A stretch of 64,000 nucleotides of DNA from Streptomyces sp. NBC_01232 (GTDB taxonomy: Bacteria; Actinomycetota; Actinomycetes; Streptomycetales; Streptomycetaceae). The DNA lies in NCBI RefSeq assembly GCF_035989885.1, contig NZ_CP108518.1, forward strand, positions 1,302,001-1,366,000, given 5' to 3'. Below the pieces are notes generated by a model that made no database searches, was not told the DNA's origin, and saw only the letters and a program-made list of their open reading frames with translations. How positions within the stretch are numbered: the stretch's first letter is position 1; every line of letters begins with the position of its first letter. Positions 18,346 through 26,696 of the stretch are shown here, in pieces. Position numbers and translations under genes: made by a program.

Positions 18346-21086
18346 CACACTTCTCCTTCGCTGCCTGCGTGGGGGGAGTTCTCCTGGGCGCCGCGGACCC
18401 AGCCGGCCCGGTAGGCAGCCATCCGGTCCCGGGCCTGCTCCGGGCTGCGGCCCGGCGGCTCCTCGGGGAGGCGGGAACCGGCCGGGGGCTTGGGGGCGGG
18501 GGCCTCCCGGAGCTGGGGGACGAGGCTGGCCTGGCGCACCCGGCGCGGCAGTTCCGTCACCGAGGCCGGGGACGCAGCGGCCGGCTGGGTACGGGTTCCC
18601 GCGCCGCCGGGGCCACGCGGCCGCAGCGACGCCACCGGGGCCGGGTGCGGCTGCTCGCGTCCGGGAGCCTGGGCCGGCGGCACGGCCGGGGGCGACTGCG
18701 GGGTCGACTCCGGCTTCGGCCCCTGGCCCGGCTTCGGCTCGGGGGCAGGGCCGGGGCCGGGGCCGGGCCCGGGGCCAGTGGCAGAGCCGGGGCCGGAGCC
18801 AGGACCGGTGGCAGGACTCGCGCCCTGACCCGGGACACCCGGCGCGTCCTCCCGTACGACGGTCATGCCGGTGGGCTGCTCGGCCCTCCTGACGGCCCTC
18901 GGCACCGAGGACACGGCCGGAGCCGAAACCGGTGGCTGCGGCTGCGGCTGCGGGCGGGAGGCTACCCGGTCCGCTTCGTGGGCCCCGCTGGCGGCGGGGG
19001 CCGGGGTGGCGGCGCCGGACGTGATCGCGCCCTGGAGCATGGAGTTCGGCAGGAGCACCACCGCGGTGGTGCCGCCGTAGGGCGAGGTGCGCAGGTGCAC
19101 CTTCACTCCGTGGCGGGCCGAGAGGCGGCTCACCACGAAGAGCCCGAGCCGGTCGCTGTCGAAGAGGTCGAGGGACTCGGACTGCTCGATGCGCCGGTTC
19201 GCGACGTTCAGGGTGTCGGGGCCCATGCCGAGACCGCGGTCCTCGACCTCCAGGACGTAGCCGGCGCCGACGGGTTCACCGCTGACCCGGACCTTGGTGT
19301 GCGGCGGGGAGAACTGGGCCGCGTTCTCGATGAGTTCGGCGAGCAGGTGGGTGAGGTCGGCGACGGCGCCCCCGACCACGGCGGCCTCGGCGAGCTGCCG
19401 GACCTCGATCCGCGGGTAGTCCTCGATCTCGGAGACGGCGGCCCGCACGACGTTCGTGAGCGGGACCGGCATCCGCCAGGCCCGGCCCGGGGTGGCGCCC
19501 GACAGGATGATCAGGCTTTCCGCGTGGCGGCGCATCCGGGTGGTGAGGTGGTCGAGGCGGAAGAGGTCGCCGAGCTCGTTCGGGTCGTCGGCGCGCCGCT
19601 CCATCGAGTCGAGCAGGGTGAGCTGCTTGTGCACGAGGACCTGACTGCGGCGGGCGAGGTTGACGAAGACGCCGGAGACGCCGCTCGCGAGCTCCGCCCG
19701 CTCGACGGCGGCGCTGAGCGCGGCCCGGTGGACGGTGCCGAGCGCCTCGCCGACCTGGGTGATCTCGTCGTCGGCCGGCGGCCCGGGCGGGGTCTCGGCG
19801 GCGACGTCGATCTCCTGGCCGGCACGCAGCCGTTCCATCGCCTGCGGCAGTTTGCGGTGGGCGATCTCCAGGGCGGTGTTGCGCAGCGAGACGAGTTCGA
19901 CGACCAGGACCCGGCCGATGCGGACCGAGATGACGAGGGAGGCGGCGACGGCCATCAGGCCCAGCAGTACGGCGGCACCCGCCGGGCTGAGCGCACCCTC
20001 GGTGAAGGGGTCGGCCCGGTCGGCGGCAGCGTCCTGCGCGGCCGTCTCGATCTCCCGCATCGCCGAGGCGATGCCGTTGTGGGCGGCCTCCCAGCCGGCG
20101 GGCGCCCCGCGGCTCTCCTTGGCGGTGCCGGCGGCCAGCGCCCGGTCCTCGGCGGAGGTGAGGTCGGCGTAGGCGGCGCTCTTGGCGGCGGACTGCCAGG
20201 CGGCCTGCTGGTCGGCGGGAAGGTCGCCGGCCGCGGAATCGGTGAGCGCGCGGCGGGACTCGATCGCGCCGGTCAGCTGCCGAAGCGTTTCGGCGGTACG
20301 CGGGCCCGGGACGGCGAGCAACGCGTCCTCCCGGGACAGCAGCTCCGCGGCGCGGCCGAATTCGAGCAGGACCCGGGCGTCGGGACCGAGTTCGGCCTTG
20401 TCCCCGCCGGTCAGGGCGCCGCTGACGGCGAAGGCGGAGTCGACCACGCGGGTGTAGATCGCGTAGGCCGCCTCGGGGGATGCGCGGCGGTCGGTGATGT
20501 CCTTGCGGGACGAGTCCAGGTTTTCGGCGGCGGCGACGAAGGCCTCCAGCCGGACGACGATGTCGGAGCGGTAGTCGCCGGAGTCGGCGACGGTGTGGCG
20601 GTCGCCGAGCCGCAGCCGCTGGACGGCGGCGTCGGTGCGGAGGGTCTGCTGTTCCAGGGCTCCCTGATCGGCGGCGGGGTCGGCGAGGAGGCGTACGGCG
20701 GCGCGCCGTTCGGCCTGGAGCTCGGTGACCGCGGCGGCGACGGGGGTGCGTATCTCGGTGTCGACCCGGTGGGCTCGGCCCAGGCGGGCCATGTCCTGGG
20801 CGGTGTTGACGGTGGCGAAGGCCCAGAGGGCGAGCAGCGAGACGACCGGGACCATCAGCAGCGAGACGATCTTCGCGCGGACGGTTGCGGGGCGCAGCCG
20901 CAACCGCATGCGGGGCCTGCTCTCGCGTACGGCGGCCGGGTGCGGCTGGTGGGCCTGGTGAGGCTGATGGGTCCGCAGCTCCGCCGGTTCCTCGGCCGGC
21001 GGCCCGGCGTGGGCCCGGCGGCCGCGTGCCGGGGGCGCGGGCAGCCGCTGCGCCGCTGCTTCCGGTTTTCTGCGGGGTGTTCGCAT
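18345..21086 (-). CDS. cvnA: Conservon sensor histidine-kinase-like protein CvnA, nitrate/nitrite-sensor domain
   Basis: A 913-residue membrane sensor. An N-terminal basic, Pro-rich tail (about 1-65) is followed by a membrane helix (about 68-90), an extracytoplasmic NIT-type helical sensor domain (about 95-330), a second helix (AVLLGLMAVAASLVISVRIG), a HAMP-like linker and dimerisation region, and an HATPase domain (N-box LIENAAQFSPP, G1 GLGMGPDTL, G2 near GLFVVSRLSARHG). The last 250 residues are a Pro/Gly-rich low-complexity tail. CvnA proteins are thought to control the CvnB-C-D GTPase complex rather than a response regulator, and none is nearby. Start ATG 21086 with AGGAG close upstream. 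Confidence 0.9.
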   Translation of the reverse strand: MRTPRRKPEAAAQRLPAPPARGRRAHAGPPAEEPAELRTHQPHQAHQPHPAAVRESRPRMRLRLRPATVRAKIVSLLMVPVVSLLALWAFATVNTAQDMARLGRAHRVDTEIRTPVAAAVTELQAERRAAVRLLADPAADQGALEQQTLRTDAAVQRLRLGDRHTVADSGDYRSDIVVRLEAFVAAAENLDSSRKDITDRRASPEAAYAIYTRVVDSAFAVSGALTGGDKAELGPDARVLLEFGRAAELLSREDALLAVPGPRTAETLRQLTGAIESRRALTDSAAGDLPADQQAAWQSAAKSAAYADLTSAEDRALAAGTAKESRGAPAGWEAAHNGIASAMREIETAAQDAAADRADPFTEGALSPAGAAVLLGLMAVAASLVISVRIGRVLVVELVSLRNTALEIAHRKLPQAMERLRAGQEIDVAAETPPGPPADDEITQVGEALGTVHRAALSAAVERAELASGVSGVFVNLARRSQVLVHKQLTLLDSMERRADDPNELGDLFRLDHLTTRMRRHAESLIILSGATPGRAWRMPVPLTNVVRAAVSEIEDYPRIEVRQLAEAAVVGGAVADLTHLLAELIENAAQFSPPHTKVRVSGEPVGAGYVLEVEDRGLGMGPDTLNVANRRIEQSESLDLFDSDRLGLFVVSRLSARHGVKVHLRTSPYGGTTAVVLLPNSMLQGAITSGAATPAPAASGAHEADRVASRPQPQPQPPVSAPAVSSVPRAVRRAEQPTGMTVVREDAPGVPGQGASPATGPGSGPGSATGPGPGPGPGPAPEPKPGQGPKPESTPQSPPAVPPAQAPGREQPHPAPVASLRPRGPGGAGTRTQPAAASPASVTELPRRVRQASLVPQLREAPAPKPPAGSRLPEEPPGRSPEQARDRMAAYRAGWVRGAQENSPHAGSEGEV

Positions 21087-21227
21087 GGGCTCCTCGTTCC
21101 GGGGCGGTGCGTACGGGTGCGGTGGGGTGCGGTGGGGGTGCGGTGCAGTGGAGGTGGGGACGCTCAGGTGCGGGGACGCGGGACGCTGCGTGGGGGTCGC
21201 GGCGGTGCGGTGCCGCGGGTCCGCGCC

Positions 21228-21320
21228 GGTCGGTGGGCGATCAGTGGGCCGGTCGGTGGGCGATCAGTAGGCAGGTCGCTGGGCGGTCAGCGGGCGGGGT
21301 CGGTGGGCGGTCAGTGGGCG
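21228..21320. repeat. Four tandem 23-bp direct repeats between the MHYT gene and cvnA
   Basis: Units lie at 21228-21250, 21251-21273, 21274-21296 and 21298-21320 (one extra G at 21297). The core is GGTCGGTGGGCGATCAGTGG with a few substitutions between copies. The fourth copy includes the stop codon and last codons of the MHYT gene. The block lies about 140 bp upstream of cvnA in the direction of its transcription. Confidence 0.85.
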
Positions 21321-22105
21321 CTCACCGTGGCCTCCCCCGGGTGACGGGCGGCAGCGCCGGCGCCGCGCTCGCCGACGGTGGGGGAGAGCGCGACGAAGGC
21401 GGCGGTGATGAACAGGTACGAGCCCAGCCCCACGGCGAGCGGGAAGATGAACTGCATGGCCGTGGCACCGGGCAGGACCGCGTCCGAGGGGCTGACCCTC
21501 ACGGCGACGGCCATCATCCCCGTGTAGTGCATGCTGCTGACGGCGGCGCCCATGACGAGGGAGGCGACGGCGACCGCAACCGGCGACTTGATGTTGAGCG
21601 CGGCCCACAGCGCGGCGGTCGCCGCGAACACGGCGATGGCGACGGAGAGGCCGACGGTGAGCGGGTCGTACGAGACCTCGCCGTGCAGCCGGAGGGCCGC
21701 CATGCCCAGGTAGTGCATGCTGGCGACGCCGAGCCCGGTGGTGAGGCCGCCCAGTACGAGGGACCGGTTGCGGTCATTGCCGTATCCGACGGCGAAGACC
21801 CCGGCGCCGACGACCAGCATGGCGACGAGCAGGCTGAGGATCGTGAGCGGCACGTTGTAGTGGATCTCGGTGCCCGTGGCCTCGAAGCCGAGCATCGCGA
21901 CGAAGTGCATGGTCCAGATGCCGGTGCCGATGGCCGAGGCCGCGGTGAGGAGCCAGTTGCGGCGGGAGGCTCCGGTCGTGGCGAGCGCACGGACGGTGCA
22001 GCGCAGCCCGAGGGCGGCGCCGATCGATGCCATCACATATGACAGCGCGGGTGTCAGCCACCCATAGGCGGCATGGTCCAGATGTCCCAGGTGTCCCATG
22101 GCCAC
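21311..22105 (-). CDS. MHYT-domain integral membrane sensor
   Basis: A 264-residue membrane protein made essentially of an MHYT sensor domain. Three repeats of the diagnostic motif are visible: WTMHFVAML, ASMHYLGMA and SSMHYTGMM. The Met/His pairs are proposed to bind copper and sense O2, CO or NO. There is no GGDEF or EAL output domain, as in other streptomycete MHYT-only proteins. The start is GTG 22105 or ATG 22099; neither has a clear ribosome site. It lies upstream of cvnA on the same strand, separated by the 23-bp repeats, so it might work with the conservon, but this is conjecture. Confidence 0.85.
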   Translation of the reverse strand: MAMGHLGHLDHAAYGWLTPALSYVMASIGAALGLRCTVRALATTGASRRNWLLTAASAIGTGIWTMHFVAMLGFEATGTEIHYNVPLTILSLLVAMLVVGAGVFAVGYGNDRNRSLVLGGLTTGLGVASMHYLGMAALRLHGEVSYDPLTVGLSVAIAVFAATAALWAALNIKSPVAVAVASLVMGAAVSSMHYTGMMAVAVRVSPSDAVLPGATAMQFIFPLAVGLGSYLFITAAFVALSPTVGERGAGAAARHPGEATVSAH

Positions 22106-22267
22106 GGGACGCTAGTCCGGGTGAGGGCGCGAACAGGGGGCGCATTTCGAAACCAGCTGGAACTGCTGGAATATGACAGAGCTACGTTCAACTCCGATCA
22201 CACCACGTACCAGCTTGCGCACCGTCCGCAGGCACGCGTGCGGGCGCCCGTGGGGGATCATGGGCGC

Positions 22268-22867
22268 ATGAGCGAAGACCACACACACGTGCAGGAGTTC
22301 TTCGGGGCGCGCGCGGCCGACTGGGACCGCAAGTTCCCCGGGGACGGGCCCGCCTTCGCCACCGCCGTGGCCGAGTTCGGACTGCGGCCCGGGGACCGTG
22401 TGCTCGACGCGGGCTGCGGCACCGGGCGGGCCATGACCGCGCTGCGGGCCGCCGTCGGACCCGCCGGGATCGTGCTCGGCGCTGACCTCACCCCGCAGAT
22501 GCTGGCCGCCGCGCGGCGGGCCGGGCGGGACGCCGAGGGCGCCCTGCTGCTCGCCGACGTGGCCCGGCTGCCGCTGCGCGATGCGGCGCTCGACGGGGTG
22601 TTCGCCGCCGGACTCATCGCCCACCTGCCCGACCCGGGGGCGAACCTGAGCGAGCTCGCCCGGGTGGTCCGCCCCGGCGGCCGGCTCGCACTTTTCCACC
22701 CGATCGGGCGAGTGGCCCTGGCCGCGCGCCACGGCCGCGAGCTGACCCCCAAGGACATGCGGGCCGAGCACAACCTCGGCCCGCTGCTGACCGGTTCGGG
22801 CTGGGACATGACCTCGTACGCCGACGAGGACGACCGTTTCCTGGTGCTGGCCGTCCGCCACGCGTGA
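22268..22867 (+). CDS. Class I SAM-dependent methyltransferase
   Basis: A 199-residue soluble methyltransferase. Motif I VLDAGCGTGRAM (about residues 40-51), motif II GADLTPQML, motif III-IV LLADVARLPLRDAALDGVFA and the post-motif LARVVRPGGRLALFHPIGR are all typical of the methyltransferase-11 group. The substrate is unknown. The open frame extends to 22073, but ATG 22268 gives the family's normal length; a GGGGGAT stretch lies 9-15 nt before it. It diverges from the MHYT gene. Confidence 0.85.
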   Translation: MSEDHTHVQEFFGARAADWDRKFPGDGPAFATAVAEFGLRPGDRVLDAGCGTGRAMTALRAAVGPAGIVLGADLTPQMLAAARRAGRDAEGALLLADVARLPLRDAALDGVFAAGLIAHLPDPGANLSELARVVRPGGRLALFHPIGRVALAARHGRELTPKDMRAEHNLGPLLTGSGWDMTSYADEDDRFLVLAVRHA

Positions 22868-22918
22868 CATACGCCCGTACGTCGGCCACGCGCCCGGGAT
22901 CCGCGGAGGTGCCCGGGA

Positions 22919-23833
22919 TCAGGCCGGAGGCTGGGCCTCGGCTCCGGCGGGCCGGCGGGGATGCGGCACGGGGCAGCCGCCCGAGCCGGGCACGGGGAAC
23001 GTGCCGAGCTCACCCACGTCATAGCCGTCCGGGTAGCCCTTGATCTCGGGGTTCTGGCGGGCGAAGTGCGGGTCCCGGCGCGGGGGCAGCAGCCGCACCG
23101 CACGGCCGCGCAGCCACAGGGCACCCTGGACCAGCCGCCGGACCCGGGGGCGCGGGGACTCGAACCGGAAGGCGCCCAGCAGCGACTCGTCGAGGAGGGC
23201 GAGGCTCGCGCGCCGCACGGCGGGGGCGAGCGGCGCCGGGTACCAGGAGGCCATGAGGTCGAGGGTGGAGTCGGCGACCTTGCGGGCGCCTTCGTCCCAG
23301 GCGAAATGGTCCTCTTCGTAGGCCTCCAGCGTGGCTTCGAACTCCTCGTAGGAGCCCGGGATGTCCGTGATGCCCAGATGGCGGCCGAGAGTGGCGTAGT
23401 AGTTCGCGCAAGCCCGTCGCTCGTGGTGGGTCAGCGGACGCCAGCCGTATGCGTCCAGCCAGCGCGCCGGAATCACCACGAAAGTGCACAGGACATAGCG
23501 CATGTCCTCGTTCGAGATGTCGTAGCTTCGGTGCATCTGGTTGACACGGCGGATCGCGGTGCGTGCGGTGTCGCTCTCGAAGCCGTGCTCGACGACCGCG
23601 TCCAGGAGCAGCGCGGTGTCGTCGTAGCGCTTCTGGGTCCGCTCGGTGAATTCGGCCGTCTCGGCCAGCAGGCCACCGATGCTCGGGACGGCATATGTCC
23701 GGAACAGGGCGAGTTCCAGGGCGCGGGCGAAGTCCCAGGGGAACTCGTAGGCGGCGGTGAGCCGGTAGATGGCGAGGAAATCCTTGTCGGGGTCGAGACG
23801 GAGGATCTCCCTCAGCCGGTCGTAACGCTGCAC
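22919..23833 (-). CDS. MpaB-type oxygenase (DUF2236 family)
   Basis: A 304-residue protein of the oxygenase MpaB / DUF2236 family, whose characterised relatives include a haem-dependent rubber oxygenase and the mycophenolic-acid enzyme MpaB. Visible family segments: LREILRLDPDKDFLAIYRL, LALFRTYAVPSIGGLLAET, YVLCTFVVIPARWLDAYGWR and the HHERRACANYYATLG region with a candidate haem-ligand His. I chose GTG 23833, which has AAAGGG about 8 nt upstream, over the first TTG at 23863. It is divergent from a hypothetical gene, and its substrate is unknown. Confidence 0.75.
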   Translation of the reverse strand: MQRYDRLREILRLDPDKDFLAIYRLTAAYEFPWDFARALELALFRTYAVPSIGGLLAETAEFTERTQKRYDDTALLLDAVVEHGFESDTARTAIRRVNQMHRSYDISNEDMRYVLCTFVVIPARWLDAYGWRPLTHHERRACANYYATLGRHLGITDIPGSYEEFEATLEAYEEDHFAWDEGARKVADSTLDLMASWYPAPLAPAVRRASLALLDESLLGAFRFESPRPRVRRLVQGALWLRGRAVRLLPPRRDPHFARQNPEIKGYPDGYDVGELGTFPVPGSGGCPVPHPRRPAGAEAQPPA

Positions 23834-23968
23834 CGGGTGTCCCTTTCTGTGGCGGGTCCCCAACTCTACGTGCAGGTAGCAGCCTTGGAAATCGTGGCCC
23901 GCAAGCTCTCGACGCGCGGGTTACCCGCTGGTTAAGGTGCGCCGACGAGAGAGCTACCAGGAGGCCAG

Positions 23969-24748
23969 GTGTCCGACGACGAGGGTGGCGGCTCGCTGTA
24001 TGTGCTGACCGCGGTGCTGCTGACCCCGGCACAGTTCCCCAGCATCCTGGGCGACGACTTCCCGGAGGCCTGCTCCCTGCTGGGAGTGGCGCCGGGCGGG
24101 GACGGGTACGGGCTGGTGCTCGGCCAGGACGAGGAGGGCGCGCGCTGGACGGTCGTCGTGGACGACGTCTCGCTCGTCGCGACGGCCATCGCCTCCTGGG
24201 ACTGCGGCATGGAATACGACCTGTCCCCGGACGAGCGGACGATCGTGGTCTCGCTGGCGGGCTGGCCGCTGGAGCTGTCGGTGGCGGCGTCGGGGATCCC
24301 GGAACCCCACGATCCGGAGCAGGGCGCGGACGGCACGGGGCGGGTGCCGCTGGCGCCGCCGTCGGCCGAGGCCTGGGGTCCGGTGCAGCGGCGCATGGGC
24401 GCGGACCAGATCGCGCGGGAGTGGGCCGACTGGCGCGAGCGCGTGGCCACGGACGGCGGGGCGGCTGCCGCCGCACACCCCGGACTCGCGCGGGCGCTGG
24501 AGGAGGCGGTGGGGTACACCAAGACCGCGCCGCCGCCCGGCCGGATACGGTCCTCGTTCGCCGGCGAGGGAGCCCGGACACTGCGGGTCGACGGCCCCGG
24601 GTGGTCCCTGGTGGCCCGTACCGGCGAGGCGGCCTTCGTCCTGCTGGACGAGGAGCCCGGCGAGGTGCTCACGGTCCCCCAGGACGGAGATCCGAACCTG
24701 CCCGACCTGCTGAAGGATCTCGACCGCATCGCGGTCCGCCCGTCATGA
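23969..24748 (+). CDS. Conserved hypothetical protein
   Basis: A 259-residue acidic, probably cytosolic protein without a domain I can name. The N-terminal part (YVLTAVLLTPAQFPSIL...DDVSLVATAIASW) looks like an alpha/beta fold, and the C-terminal part ends with LVARTGEAAFVLLDEEPGEV and a short helix. Strong codon bias and an AGGAGG site 4 nt before GTG 23969 support expression. A small palindrome GCGGGT-T-ACCCGC lies at 23917-23929 in the divergent promoter region. No function is proposed. Confidence 0.7.
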   Translation: MSDDEGGGSLYVLTAVLLTPAQFPSILGDDFPEACSLLGVAPGGDGYGLVLGQDEEGARWTVVVDDVSLVATAIASWDCGMEYDLSPDERTIVVSLAGWPLELSVAASGIPEPHDPEQGADGTGRVPLAPPSAEAWGPVQRRMGADQIAREWADWRERVATDGGAAAAAHPGLARALEEAVGYTKTAPPPGRIRSSFAGEGARTLRVDGPGWSLVARTGEAAFVLLDEEPGEVLTVPQDGDPNLPDLLKDLDRIAVRPS

Positions 24749-25109
24749 ACACGGGGCGCGGGCACCCGGGCGGAGGGCCCCGACGCCGTCGGCAGCGGGC
24801 CATCGGTCCCGGCGACCGGCGGCCCGCCGATCCCGGACCTGGAGCCTCACACGGACGAGTTCGGGCCAACGGGCCGACGGCAGGGCCCGGAGCGGGTGGC
24901 GGACTCGCTGCACGATTACCCCTGAGCGGTACAACGATCTCCGATTTTCGGGCATCGATCGTTCCAGCCCTCCATGACCGAAAAGAACCGGCCAATGAGG
25001 CTGAAAATCGCTCTGGATCCCTTTCCTCCGGAATGATCGAATCGGCCAGTCACTCGGCTCAAAGGATGCGCACCGCGCACCGGCGGCCATTCCACGACGG
25101 AGGCCATTC
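24749..25109. other. Intergenic region, 361 bp, lower-GC toward the right
   Basis: No convincing gene on either strand. The right half (about 24,940-25,100) is clearly less GC-rich than its surroundings. It holds an 8-bp inverted repeat CGATTTTC (24942-24949) / GAAAATCG (25003-25010), 53 nt apart. It probably contains the promoter and a long leader for the polyprenyl synthetase. Confidence 0.5.
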
Positions 25110-26117
25110 TTGAATTCCATGTCCTACCTGGACCTGCACCGGGAAGTCTCGCAGGACATCGACGCGGAGATCGAAACCGCGCTGGAGCGACTCGGCCCGC
25201 TGGCGAGCACGACCAGGAACTCGGTGGCCAAGCTCTTGGAGCACCGCAAACTGAGACATCCCCTCTCGGTGCTGCCGCTGCTCACCCATGCGATAGAGAC
25301 CGGGAATCCCAAGCCGGCGATCCCGCTGTCCGCCGTGCACCTGCTGTGGTGGACCTCGGCCTGCTATCTCGACGACCTGGCGGACGCCAACGGCGCATCC
25401 ATCTCGGGCGAGCTCACGGAGAACGAAGCACTGCTCGCATCCGTCATCACAGGAAACGCGCTCCCCATTCAGATCCTCCTGGAGCAGGATCTCCCGGAGT
25501 CGGCGCGCAGTGCGCTGATAACCGAGATTCTGAACGGCTGGATCATAGGCGTCGACGGCCAGATCGACGACATGCGCGGGGACATCGGCAGCGCATCCAG
25601 GAAATCGGTCGTCGAGACGTATCGCGGCAAATCCGGCGCACCGTTCGGAATGATCACCGCAATGGCCGCGATATTCTCGGGCACAACGGCCGAGAAGATA
25701 GAGCTGTGGCGAGAATTCGGCTATGTTTTCGGCATCCTCTGGCAGATCTTCAACGACCAGGAGGACATCCTCTCCGGCCGCGACGAGGATCTGCTCAACG
25801 GCACGGTGACCTATCTCCTCGCCTCCGTCATCGAGGACGCCTCGCCCGTGTCGAGGGAGCGCATCCTGGGCCTGTGCGACGCCGCAGGACGCTCGCATCA
25901 GGCCAGGTCGGAGCTCGCGGGCCTGCTGCGGACGCCCGCCGCCCTCGACCGGTACCGCGCGGAGATCGACGCGTTCCGCGCCGAGGGGTACCGCATTCTG
26001 GACGAACTGGGCGGCGACGGGACCTACATGCGCGTGCTCCGCCACCTGGTGGACCACGCGTCCCAGATGCTGCTGGAGCCGGAGCTCGTCCCAGCGGTCG
26101 TGAGCGGCGCCGCCTGA
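25110..26117 (+). CDS. Polyprenyl synthetase-family protein, TTG start, lower GC
   Basis: A 335-residue all-helical isoprenyl diphosphate synthase-type protein. The first Asp-rich motif DDLAD (about residue 89) is intact. The second is NDQED, with Asn for the first Asp, still able to bind Mg2+. GKSGAPFGM lies between them in the usual position. It may make geranyl, farnesyl or geranylgeranyl diphosphate, or be a divergent cyclase of this fold. GGAGG at 25099-25103 is 6 nt from TTG 25110 but 15 nt from ATG 25119, so TTG is the likely start. No terpene cyclase, squalene or carotenoid gene is adjacent. Lower GC than its neighbours suggests transfer. Confidence 0.82.
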   Translation: MNSMSYLDLHREVSQDIDAEIETALERLGPLASTTRNSVAKLLEHRKLRHPLSVLPLLTHAIETGNPKPAIPLSAVHLLWWTSACYLDDLADANGASISGELTENEALLASVITGNALPIQILLEQDLPESARSALITEILNGWIIGVDGQIDDMRGDIGSASRKSVVETYRGKSGAPFGMITAMAAIFSGTTAEKIELWREFGYVFGILWQIFNDQEDILSGRDEDLLNGTVTYLLASVIEDASPVSRERILGLCDAAGRSHQARSELAGLLRTPAALDRYRAEIDAFRAEGYRILDELGGDGTYMRVLRHLVDHASQMLLEPELVPAVVSGAA

Positions 26118-26331
26118 CCCGCCGGCTCCGCCGGGCCACGCCGTTCGGGCGCCCCCGCCACTGAGCGGCCGCTCTCGGCACCCCCGTCCCGCGACCATGC
26201 CTGCCGGGCTCCGCATCGGAGCCGGAGCCCGGAAAGGCCCTACGTCTGCGCAGCCCTCGCGATCCGCCCAGCCCTCGGCACGGCCCTCGCTCTCGGCACG
26301 TCCCTCGCAATGTCCACCGTCGGCGCGGCCG

Positions 26332-26514
26332 TCAGCGGCCGATCTGCTTCCTGGACATACCCCGCAGGCGACGCCGCTGGGAGGAGTCCAGCAGGAAGTA
26401 GGCAGCGGTCGGCACGCCGATCAGGACAAGCAGCCCCGCCCAGAACCCAACCGTCCAGAACAACACGATGGCTGCCACGACTCCGGCAACCGCGACCTTT
26501 CCGCTCGTGGACAT
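26332..26514 (-). CDS. Small membrane protein, 60 aa
   Basis: This 60-residue protein has a short N-terminus (MSTSGK), a hydrophobic stretch of two closely spaced membrane segments (VAVAGVVAAIVLFWTVGFW, then AGLLVLIGVPTAAYFLL) and a basic tail SSQRRRLRGMSRKQIGR. A perfect AAGGAGGTG site precedes ATG 26514 by 7 nt, which makes this a real gene despite its size. Function unknown. It diverges from the SNF2 helicase gene. The 214 bp to its left hold only a loose GCCCTCGGCACG-type repeat. Confidence 0.8.
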   Translation of the reverse strand: MSTSGKVAVAGVVAAIVLFWTVGFWAGLLVLIGVPTAAYFLLDSSQRRRLRGMSRKQIGR

Positions 26515-26696
26515 CTGCGGACACCTCCTTCTGCCGTCGACCACTACCCCACTCAACGTGCCGCTGCGACCACGCGTTCCCCGACACCCGAACGGGCTTC
26601 GAAGTGACCCGGGTCACGGCCCCGCCCCCGTCGCGGGGCGCCCTCGGTGGGGTACTCTCGGCCGCCCCGTACCCGGTAGTCAAGTTTGAGGAATGC

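Noticed and set aside
21228..21320. CRISPR array
   Set aside because: The 23-bp units are directly adjacent with no spacers, and there are no cas genes in the window.
24743..25120. 125-codon minus-strand ORF in the gap before the polyprenyl synthetase
   Set aside because: Its start lies inside the synthetase gene, there is no ribosome site, and the composition looks random.
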